In this document: piece by piece, positions 38,201 to 44,898 of the stretch
How positions within the stretch are numbered: the first letter of the stretch is position 1
Layout: the number at the start of each line of letters is the position of its first letter
Assembly (NCBI RefSeq): GCF_018687355.1
Contig: NZ_CP061288.1
Span: forward strand, 1,126,144-1,190,143
Reading direction: 5' to 3'
Length of the DNA stretch: 64,000 bases
Origin: Polynucleobacter sp. VK25
GTDB lineage: Bacteria > Pseudomonadota > Gammaproteobacteria > Burkholderiales > Burkholderiaceae
Notes under the pieces: model-generated
Seen by the model: the letters and a program-made list of their open reading frames with translations, nothing else
What the model was told of the DNA's origin: nothing
The model's database searches: none
Program-made: the position numbers and the translations under genes

Positions 38201-39563
38201 CCGCATTCTCTTCGGCTTCTGGTTTAGCTGGCAAGCCTCCTTGAAGCAAGGTCAATGCTAAGTTATCGCGCAAGATCTCATCCTGTTGATATTTGGCCCA
38301 CATACCACCAAGGCGCTGCAACGGCGCTAAGGCACGCATACCCAACAAGATGCAAGCAGCCAACTCACCATTCGTCAGATGATGGCCAATGACCAACCAT
38401 GCACCTAAGGCAACGATGAGCATATTCATCATCGGCGAGAAGATGTTGCCAATACCCGCAGACATATCCAAGGCGTAAGTTACACGAGACATTAAACGGG
38501 CACAGCTCTCTTGTAAGCGCTCATAGCGACGCAACATCAATGACTCCATGGTCATCGATTTGAGTGTATGAACGTTACTCAATGTTTCGTTTAAGAAATT
38601 GGCGCGGCGCAAATCACCCTGCTTTTGATCTTTAATCAAAATTGGGTCATCGCGACCATTTTTCCAGGTAATAAAAATAAAGACGGCATAGCCAGCAGTT
38701 AGCAGCAGTCCAACCCAAGGGCTCAAAATGAAAACGATCAATACATAGAGCAAAGTGAATGGCAAATCCATTAATTGCTGAAAGGTTTGCCCTGAGTAGT
38801 GGTACTTCAGTGAAGAAACTGACTTGTAGTCATCCATCACTGTGCCGGTACCCTTACGCTCGAAGTCATGTAGTGGCTCTGCTAAAGCACGCTCTGTGAC
38901 TGCCAACATGGCCTTATGTTCAAAGCGAGCAGAAATCCAAGCCGTTGCATAAGAGCGCACCACACGCATTACGGATTCCACCGCAACTGCTATACCAACG
39001 GCAACTGCTATTAATGCCAAAGTTTCTAAGGACTGATGAGGCAGGATACGATCATAGAGTTGCAGCATCAACAATGGAAATGCCAATGCCAACAAATTGA
39101 TCACAATGCTCGAAGCAATAATGGTGGTCTTTTCACCTGAGAATGGAGAGAGATCCCCTACGGCACGCTGCTCATTGGTGGGGTTGCGGAACTGACGAAT
39201 GCGTTCACGTAATTTATCAATGTCAGCTCTAAAGGCATGCCATTCAATCGTGGCTGTTTGCACTAGTTGCTCTTTACGAGACTTTAGCAATGGATACCAA
39301 TGAGTTGGCTTGGCTTTTTTCACCCACACAAGTGCGATTTCTTTGACATCAGCCCATGAACTTATGGGATGTCCCTGAAAATTCTTGCTAGAACCACGAA
39401 TTCGCATCCACACAAGATCGAAATCGTAGCGTATCTGCTTATATAGCGCTGTACCTATGTTTTGCAAAATAACAGCCACCCAACCCAAGAAAGTGAGGGA
39501 TTTTTCAACACCCTTTTTCAGGGCATTAACTGCTCGCTCCATGATTTTGCTGATTTCGCTCAT
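35259..39563 (-). CDS. tandem-fused type I secretion ABC exporter with one degenerate ATPase half
   Basis: 1434 residues encoding two exporter units in one chain, where the usual length is about 600-720. Order: a 140-residue N-terminal extension; exporter domain 1 (about 140-440); NBD1 (about 465-700); a C39-like peptidase-fold domain without a catalytic Cys site (about 740-870); exporter domain 2 (about 890-1180); NBD2 (about 1205-1425). NBD1 is degenerate: Walker A ends in Arg507 (GDSGSGRST), the catalytic Glu is Asp630 (LFDDATS), and the H-loop His is Gln661 (VSQRP). NBD2 keeps Lys1245, Glu1368 and His1399, but its signature is LPSSLKQK (1343-1350), while NBD1 has MPPGYRQR (605-612). This predicts one dead and one working ATP site, as in asymmetric heterodimeric exporters. 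It starts 22 bp after the outer-membrane factor gene. Confidence 0.9.
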   Translation of the reverse strand: MSEISKIMERAVNALKKGVEKSLTFLGWVAVILQNIGTALYKQIRYDFDLVWMRIRGSSKNFQGHPISSWADVKEIALVWVKKAKPTHWYPLLKSRKEQLVQTATIEWHAFRADIDKLRERIRQFRNPTNEQRAVGDLSPFSGEKTTIIASSIVINLLALAFPLLMLQLYDRILPHQSLETLALIAVAVGIAVAVESVMRVVRSYATAWISARFEHKAMLAVTERALAEPLHDFERKGTGTVMDDYKSVSSLKYHYSGQTFQQLMDLPFTLLYVLIVFILSPWVGLLLTAGYAVFIFITWKNGRDDPILIKDQKQGDLRRANFLNETLSNVHTLKSMTMESLMLRRYERLQESCARLMSRVTYALDMSAGIGNIFSPMMNMLIVALGAWLVIGHHLTNGELAACILLGMRALAPLQRLGGMWAKYQQDEILRDNLALTLLQGGLPAKPEAEENAVLLADRPLRSAKLQLDNVHYQFPGSKTELFDGLSLTVEPGEFLAIKGDSGSGRSTLLQLMAGVLHPTTGEVRIDDEDLRNIPLEQLSEHVAYLPQKALMFEGSLLDNVSVFEPSRVDRALQTAKMLGLGDFVAKMPRGWDSPVGDTAADAMPPGYRQRIAIVRALSNQPNIILFDDATSVMDSDGDATFLKFMEAVRGKVTVVLVSQRPSFLRLATRTLFLQDGHLHEVEPNKVSSIREASAAQATPSKVDGMVGSAAANYRAIPKEEYFDSPFKGGVIDTNRWQHTHETVVNNFKVQTDLSGCLSLLLKLMNARGTAREVAESLPYYTDSLDLTSFHNAMSQMGYKTNEVICTLGMLEPRSLPCLFVPDSGPAFIAMGRIGKQMRIGDSATGEARFEQDLNIAGRAYFYEIAEINVSDTRSWVGRVLLRFSPLIGQATLSALVSGLVMMSGPLFLSVVYSTVIPSGATDTLFYLTIGATIGLGAGYYFMRHRARILAYISGRIEYLFGATILQQVLKMSPVYTERASVGSQTSRLQSFEAIRDLFTGPLASTILESPATLVFLVALSIMNPVSLVIFAIMVVAYALLYWIFSGVTHDRVAAVSRAVTKRNEFIVEMVGKMRIIRECGAQQLWLERFREISANATMASYKAEQVSSLLVSISYFVMMLSALMIVSATVPAVIMQTVSAGALIASMLLMWRVLSPIQTIFTNMTRIERVRSATRQIDSLMKIQGERQETATSLVSRGLEGAIEFARVSFRYSMNVDPALIGVEFKVNPGEMIAISGPNGGGKSTLLKLVLGMYQPQAGSILIDNVDLRQLDPMELRRSIGYAPQDTQLFRATIAQNLRLARPDASDDEVYQALDMAGALEQIMALPKGIEYRVGDNTNELPSSLKQKLSLARAYLTRAPIMLFDEPGAGLDDYGDQKFMETLRALKGKATVLFISHRPSHIRLADTLLVMDKGYLRAAGPPDVLLKQPTAA

Positions 39564-39585
39564 ACCTTATTTCGCCTTGGAGGAT

Positions 39586-41316
39586 TTACTGTTGTGGTTT
39601 TTGTTGCGTTGTCGGTGCGCTCGGCGCTGCACCAGAAGTTTCTGCAGGTGTAACAGAGTTAATAACGTAAAACGGTTGCTCAGGAGATTGCAACGGCTTC
39701 TGATTTAGAGGAATGCCGCTACCTTCATAGGTTGGCTGCCCAGCCTTGTTCACGCCCACCGCAGGTTTCTTATCAAATGCTGAATCGGCTTTTGCTGCAA
39801 CCTCTCCCCAACGAGCATCTGCTGCTGGAAGTTTGCCGCCGCCAATACAAGGATCGTTTTCAAGCTTGGTACCGCCACCAATGGCTTTGAATAGGCCAAC
39901 GGAAGCTGCCAGCTGATCATTCCGTGCGCCAATCGCTGCATCTTCAGCAGATAAAACAGTACGCTGAATTTCATAGAGCTGGACATAGTCCATGCCGCCC
40001 CGCTCAACCACTTTGGCACTCATCGTAGCCAACAGTTGTGCGCGGTTACGTGATTCATTTAACGCGTCATATTGTTTAGCGGTTAAGTTAACACCTGCCA
40101 AGCCATCCTCTACGTCGCGTAATGATGCCAAAACAGCATTTGCATAAGCTTCTAATAATTCCACATTCTTTGCGCTAGCCACTTGAATTTCTGCGCGACG
40201 TCTGCCGCCATCAAACACGTTTTGCACTAAGTTTGTTGAAACGTTGTAGAACAAACTCTGCGGCATAGTCAGCGTTGAGAGCAGGAAGCTGCCATAACCA
40301 CCGCCAGCAGTAAGAGAAAAGCTTGGTAACAAATTTGCACGGGCAGAATATAAATCGGCTTTTGAAGCTTCAAGAGCGGCTTCAGCACGACGAATGTCTG
40401 GCCTACGGCAGAGCAAGTCAGATGGTAGGCCAGCCTCTACTGCGGGAACCTTAATCTCTTTTAAAGATTTACCTTTAATTTTTAAAGTAGATGGCGTTCT
40501 TCCCACCAAGGCAGCCAAACGGTTAAAAGCCCGTTCACGTTGCAACCGTAGATTGGTTACCAGCGCATCGGTATTAGTTTGTAAGATCAATTGCTGCGAT
40601 AAATCAATAATCGTGGCATCACCACGATCTACGCGTCGTTGCAAGCCTCTACCTACAGTGCGAATAGCCTCTAAGTTACGCTCGCCTACGCTGATACGTT
40701 CGTCCAGAGAAAGCACCTGAAAGTACACAGTAGCAGTGTCACCGACCAAACTTAATGCAACCGCTTGACGGTTGTACTCACTAGCTAAGGCTTGTGAGAA
40801 AGCGGATTGGGTATTGAAGCCTTTTTTACCCCACAGATCTACTTCGTAGTTAGCAAGTAAGCCTACTTGCCATACTGGTTGACTGCCCCACTGTGAAGTA
40901 TTGGCAGCATAGCCAGGCCCAAGTCCTGGGGCTTGATTCTTATAACTACCGGTTGCATCAATAGTTGGCGATTCATTCGCCTTTACTACATCGGCCTGTG
41001 CGCGTGTTTGCGCAACACGTGCTACTGCAATTCGCAAGTCATAGTTATTGGTTAATGCGGTATCCACCAAGCCATTGAGCTCTTCGCTCTCAAACTCGGT
41101 CCACCATAATTCTTTTGGACGAGGCAACTGCGCTTCAACGGTAGGCGTTTTAAAACTGCCCGGCATCCAGCGGACATACTCAGGACCATTTGGAGCGTCA
41201 CCCTCATTTACTATAGGGGTCGTGCATCCAGACATCGCCAAAGAAAGGCATGCCACATAAATGGACAAGCGCTTCACTTTTGGATATTGAAAACGAGTTA
41301 ATGAGGTATCGACCAC
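39586..41316 (-). CDS. NodT-type outer-membrane factor lipoprotein
   Basis: 576 residues from a GTG at 41316; a GTG at 41277 would give a shorter, classical lipoprotein signal (KRLSIYVACLSLAMSGC) and may be the true start. The lipobox Cys is residue 31 in the longer form. The body is the NodT/OprM fold: ELWWTEFESEELNGLVDTALTNNYDLRIAVARVAQTRAQADVVKA and DLLCRRPDIRRAEAALEASKADLYSARANLLPSFSL, which are usual for RND efflux. Here, however, the gene is followed by a fused ABC exporter and HlyD, so it serves a type I system instead. An unusual 90-residue Pro/Gln/Ser tail follows the barrel (ETSGAAPSAPTTQQKPQQ). First gene of the eight-gene array. Confidence 0.9.
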   Translation of the reverse strand: MVDTSLTRFQYPKVKRLSIYVACLSLAMSGCTTPIVNEGDAPNGPEYVRWMPGSFKTPTVEAQLPRPKELWWTEFESEELNGLVDTALTNNYDLRIAVARVAQTRAQADVVKANESPTIDATGSYKNQAPGLGPGYAANTSQWGSQPVWQVGLLANYEVDLWGKKGFNTQSAFSQALASEYNRQAVALSLVGDTATVYFQVLSLDERISVGERNLEAIRTVGRGLQRRVDRGDATIIDLSQQLILQTNTDALVTNLRLQRERAFNRLAALVGRTPSTLKIKGKSLKEIKVPAVEAGLPSDLLCRRPDIRRAEAALEASKADLYSARANLLPSFSLTAGGGYGSFLLSTLTMPQSLFYNVSTNLVQNVFDGGRRRAEIQVASAKNVELLEAYANAVLASLRDVEDGLAGVNLTAKQYDALNESRNRAQLLATMSAKVVERGGMDYVQLYEIQRTVLSAEDAAIGARNDQLAASVGLFKAIGGGTKLENDPCIGGGKLPAADARWGEVAAKADSAFDKKPAVGVNKAGQPTYEGSGIPLNQKPLQSPEQPFYVINSVTPAETSGAAPSAPTTQQKPQQ

Positions 41317-41320
41317 GGAA

Positions 41321-41388
41321 ATAACTTAAGTTATATGAAGGAGAAGTCAGAATACCCACCGTATAACTTTTTTCCTATGGTAGTTATA
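41321..41388. promoter_or_regulatory. TATAACT/AGTTATA motif cluster upstream of the secretion array
   Basis: ATAACTTAAGTTAT (41321-41334) is a 14-bp perfect palindrome. TATAACT (41362-41368) and AGTTATA (41382-41388) form a second inverted pair 13 bp apart. The same heptamer pair occurs upstream of the VWA adhesin at 27773-27805, 13.6 kb away, suggesting joint control of transporter and substrate. Confidence 0.5.
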
Positions 41389-41399
41389 GGTCTATTTAT

Positions 41400-41417
41400 T
41401 TAGTATCAATCTACTAA
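41400..41417. promoter_or_regulatory. operator-like dyad TTAGTA-N6-TACTAA
   Basis: A perfect 6-bp-arm dyad with spacer TCAATC in the divergent region between the secretion array (minus strand) and the GAF-HD-GYP gene (plus strand). Same geometry as 7661-7680 and 48008-48025. A further TTTACTACTAAAT lies at 41430-41442. Confidence 0.5.
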
Positions 41418-41494
41418 TTTGAGAGGTTCTTTACTACTAAATACAAATCCCTGCTTTTGTAGATAATGAATTCATTCACATTAAAGATGCCTAT

Positions 41495-43114
41495 ATGACC
41501 CAAGAGACCATTAGCAAAGCGCTCATGCAGCAACTCCTCAAGATTGGGTCGTCCTTAAGCAGCGAAAAGGATATAGATCAGCTTTTGGAGAATATTCTTC
41601 AGGCGGCCATGCAAATTACTAATGCTGATGCCGGTAGCTTATATAGGGTTGTTGATGACAAACTCCTGAAATTTGAAATTGTGCACACCAAAAGTAAAGG
41701 GGTGCACCTAGGAGGTAAAAGTGAGAAGCCAATCGCGATACCGCCCCTTCCTTTATTTAAAGAAGATGGAAGTCTTGATCTAGGCAGAGTAGTTTGTTAT
41801 GCCTATCACAAAGAACAAACAGTCAATATTGCTGACGCCTACAACGCAGACGGATTTGACTTTACTGGTACTCACAAATTTGATGAGGCCAATGGTTATC
41901 GTTCTGTCTCGTTCTTAACGGTTCCGATGAAGAACCACGAATCAGAAATCATTGGCGTTCTGCAGCTCATTAATGCTACCGATCCCAATACCGGCAAAGT
42001 CATTCCCTTCTCAGCAGATAGCCAAGAGATTGTTGAAGCCTTAAGCTCACAAGCCGCTGTTGCACTCACCAACCGAATGCTGATCTTACATCTTGAAGAA
42101 TTGTTTGAATCTTTCATTGGCTTAATTAACCACGCGATTGACGATAAATCCCCCTACACTGGCGGACATTGCAATCGCGTACCTGACCTCACCATGATGT
42201 TGGCTGATGCCGTCAATCGCTGCAATGCTGGGCCTCTCAAGGAGTTCACACTCAATGATGGCGATCGCCAAGAGCTGAAGATTGCCGGCTTACTGCATGA
42301 CTGCGGAAAGATTACGACTCCAGTACACGTGGTAGATAAGGCCACTAAGCTTGAAAAGATTTTTGATCGTATTCATTTGATTGAAGTTCGTGCAGAAGTA
42401 GTCTTGCGCGATATTCAACTGGCTTTGGCACAAAAATTTATTACCGAAGAAGAGGCAGAACAACGTCGCTCTTTATTGATTGATGATTACAACTTTTTAA
42501 GCCATTGCAATATCGGTGGTGAGTTCATGAAAGATCCAGACGTACAACGCGTGCATGACATTGCTAAACGCTATATCTGGCAAGATATTTCTGGCACTAA
42601 TCACCCCTTCCTGAGCGATGAAGAAATTGGCAATTTGACTATTCGCGCTGGCACGCTAAACAACGAAGAGCGTCAGATCATTAACCACCACATTGATCTC
42701 ACGATCAGCATGCTTGAAAAACTGCCTTGGCCAAAGCACTTACGAAATGTCACTGAATACGCAGGTGGTCACCACGAGAAGATGGATGGTAAGGGTTATC
42801 CGAAAGGTTTAACGCGTGAGCAAATGTCTGTACCAGCACGTTGCATGGGTATTGCCGATATTTTTGAAGCATTGACTGCTAAAGATCGCCCCTACAAGAA
42901 GGGCAAGACACTCAGTGAGTCCCTGGAAATTCTTGGCAAGATGAAATTAGGTCAACACGTTGATCCAGATCTCTTTGATATCTTCATCTGGGAAAAGGTC
43001 TATGAAGAATATGCCTTGAAATTCTTAGATGAGAGTCAGATTGATGCAGTGGATGTCAGCAAAATACCGGGCTATAACCCACCACCGCCAGACTATCAGT
43101 TCATTCGGCAATAG
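41495..43114 (+). CDS. GAF-HD-GYP c-di-GMP phosphodiesterase
   Basis: 539 residues, soluble. A GAF domain covers about 20-195 (LENILQAAMQITNADAGSLYRVVDDKLLKFEIVHT). The HD-GYP domain covers about 205-510 with LLHDCGKITTP near 266 and HHEKMDGKGYPKGL near 432. Between these motifs is an insertion of roughly 100 residues (EVRAEVVLRDIQLALAQKFITEEEAEQRR), longer than in typical HD-GYP enzymes but known from some GAF-HD-GYP proteins. Metal ligands look intact, so it should hydrolyse c-di-GMP under control of a GAF ligand. It is divergent from the type I secretion array and converges with the MerR-cyclase gene, ending 23 bp from it. Confidence 0.92.
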   Translation: MTQETISKALMQQLLKIGSSLSSEKDIDQLLENILQAAMQITNADAGSLYRVVDDKLLKFEIVHTKSKGVHLGGKSEKPIAIPPLPLFKEDGSLDLGRVVCYAYHKEQTVNIADAYNADGFDFTGTHKFDEANGYRSVSFLTVPMKNHESEIIGVLQLINATDPNTGKVIPFSADSQEIVEALSSQAAVALTNRMLILHLEELFESFIGLINHAIDDKSPYTGGHCNRVPDLTMMLADAVNRCNAGPLKEFTLNDGDRQELKIAGLLHDCGKITTPVHVVDKATKLEKIFDRIHLIEVRAEVVLRDIQLALAQKFITEEEAEQRRSLLIDDYNFLSHCNIGGEFMKDPDVQRVHDIAKRYIWQDISGTNHPFLSDEEIGNLTIRAGTLNNEERQIINHHIDLTISMLEKLPWPKHLRNVTEYAGGHHEKMDGKGYPKGLTREQMSVPARCMGIADIFEALTAKDRPYKKGKTLSESLEILGKMKLGQHVDPDLFDIFIWEKVYEEYALKFLDESQIDAVDVSKIPGYNPPPPDYQFIRQ

Positions 43115-43137
43115 CCTTTAGATGCGGTTATTCTTTT

Positions 43138-44715
43138 TTAATACAGGCGCGCATTGCTGACGCGCTTGATCTCTGCAACAGCCAATTGAGAAATATCTCT
43201 CATTTTTTCGTGCTTGTCTTGATTCAGATCGATAATCGATTCAACCTGAGCATAAGAAGAGGCCACAAAGCGATCGCCATTCTCTTGGCTCTTTCTGAGT
43301 ACTCCAAATTCAATGCGGCTACGCTCATCATTGCTTAGTTTGCTAATCAGGTCCTTAGTTGCCCAAATGCTTCCGTGTCTTGCAAAGTCACTCAAACGGG
43401 ATGCCTGATTAATCGTATTGCCCAGTACCGCAAACTCAATATGGTTAGCTGACTGGAAGCTACCCAACCACTCTTGGCCTTCATGTAAGCCAATGTTGAG
43501 CTGCAACTCAGTAAACCAGTTTTTCTTGAGTTGCCATTCAGCGCTTATCTTTCGCATGGCTTGACGTAATTCATCGGCACAGGCAACTGCATTAAATAAA
43601 TAATTGCTTTCAGCTTGCGGGAAGAAGTAGTACACCACGCCATCACCAACATGCTTGCCATGCGTCCCGGTGTATTTGCGCAATATCGGCCCCATCGTTG
43701 CCCAGATCTGATTAATCAAGGCGAAATACTCATCCGGCGGCAGCTCTGAACAAATGCGCACTGAATTCTGTAGGTCTGCTACGAGCACAGCCAAAGGCGT
43801 CATCACCGGCAAACGCTTGCTCAGCAAGGAATGAATCACTTGATCGCGACGGGCTAAGAAATTCACTAAGTCGTCACCCCGCTCCTCTGCTGGCGCATGC
43901 ACCACCAAGATACCTTCACGGAAATACACCGCATACACTCGGTAGCAAACAATCTGACCGCGTGAATCTCTTTGAAAAAACTCGACTTCATTGACTGCTT
44001 GCTCTTGGGCTTGCTCTTCAGAAGAAAGACCTTCTAATAGCGGCATCAGGTCTGGATCGCTCTGTGCTACTAGCTTAGAGAGCGACTCATAAGAAATACG
44101 TGAGCTAGCTAATTGCAATAACAAACCTACTAAAGAGCGCTGATCTTCTATGGTCAAACACACTTCAGGTCTTGTTAGTAAGTTCAGTAAATTTCGATCG
44201 GTGCTTTTAGATGGCGCTGTTGCAAAACCAAAGACTGCTTTACGTGCCGGCTCATTAAACCAAGTGAGCTCAAAGTTGTAATTAAGCATGTAAGCAGGAT
44301 GCGTGAGGGTATCCAAGGATAAGGAGAGATTACCCAATGAATCTGAGAAAGGCTTGCTTGCAGTGTTCGTAGCGCGCACCTGATTAATCTGGTTTGATTT
44401 ACCAATCGGGCGCATTGCCGGACGAGAGCCTCCCGTTTCTAGCTGCAACTCTTGCACCTCTAGTAAAGCATCTGTTTGAGCTAGACGCTCGGCAACTTGA
44501 GCCATTGATAAGCCTTGGCTCTTCAAAATTTGTACAGCCTGCACTCGCTCCAATGCATCGTCCGGGAAAAAACCCAATACCCTAGCCCCACCCTCATCTG
44601 CACTTGCAGACAAAGACTGCACAACCGGCTTAGGCAAGATGCCAAGCTGGATGTAGTTATTGAGGGTGGCACGTGATATTCCGGTTTGGTCTATCAATGC
44701 CTTGCTAGAGATCAT
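43138..44715 (-). CDS. MerR-type HTH fused to PAS-like and class III cyclase domains
   Basis: 525 residues. The N-terminal MerR-type HTH (about 5-80) reads ALIDQTGISRATLNNYIQLGILPKP ... ALERVQAVQILKSQGLSMAQVAERLA. A PAS-like segment (about 130-250) contains HPAYMLNYNFELTWFNEPA. A class III cyclase domain (about 300-490) follows with both metal Asp residues (VLVADLQNS, GKHVGDGVVYYF) and the catalytic Asn/Arg (LGNTINQASRL), so activity is possible. A DNA-binding domain joined to a nucleotide cyclase is rare: it may make cAMP or cGMP at a promoter, or use the fold as a sensor. Dyads of TAGACA type lie just upstream and may be its own operator (inference). Confidence 0.85.
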   Translation of the reverse strand: MISSKALIDQTGISRATLNNYIQLGILPKPVVQSLSASADEGGARVLGFFPDDALERVQAVQILKSQGLSMAQVAERLAQTDALLEVQELQLETGGSRPAMRPIGKSNQINQVRATNTASKPFSDSLGNLSLSLDTLTHPAYMLNYNFELTWFNEPARKAVFGFATAPSKSTDRNLLNLLTRPEVCLTIEDQRSLVGLLLQLASSRISYESLSKLVAQSDPDLMPLLEGLSSEEQAQEQAVNEVEFFQRDSRGQIVCYRVYAVYFREGILVVHAPAEERGDDLVNFLARRDQVIHSLLSKRLPVMTPLAVLVADLQNSVRICSELPPDEYFALINQIWATMGPILRKYTGTHGKHVGDGVVYYFFPQAESNYLFNAVACADELRQAMRKISAEWQLKKNWFTELQLNIGLHEGQEWLGSFQSANHIEFAVLGNTINQASRLSDFARHGSIWATKDLISKLSNDERSRIEFGVLRKSQENGDRFVASSYAQVESIIDLNQDKHEKMRDISQLAVAEIKRVSNARLY

Positions 44716-44777
44716 TTATCTATCTGTCCAATAAAAAGTAATGGCCGGGAGATCATTTATACAGATATATCGGGTAT

Positions 44778-44890
44778 TTAGACACCATTAAGGTGTATAA
44801 AAGTAGATAAGTACTAGACAGTTAGTTGTCTAAAACCAACAATATCTCAACTTATCAGGTGTGAAATTGTCCAATTGGGTCAATTAGACA
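44778..44890. promoter_or_regulatory. cluster of TTAGACA/TGTCTA sites with dyads upstream of the MerR-cyclase gene
   Basis: The perfect dyad TAGACA-N6-TGTCTA lies at 44815-44832, with more TTAGACA copies at 44778-44784 and 44884-44890 and relaxed TGTCCAA copies at 44868-44874 and 44725-44731. A second dyad, AGTA-GATAAG-TACT (44802-44815), abuts the first and has the same spacer as 7661-7680. GTCTAA repeats also occur upstream of the GGDEF-EAL gene at 47911-47924. This is likely regulator binding, perhaps by the MerR-type protein itself. Confidence 0.45.
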
Positions 44891-44898
44891 GGCAATCA

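Noticed and set aside
39586..41316. RND efflux system, suggested by the NodT-type outer-membrane lipoprotein
   Set aside because: No RND pump or MFP of RND type is nearby; the following genes are an ABC exporter and HlyD with short gaps, so it belongs to type I secretion.
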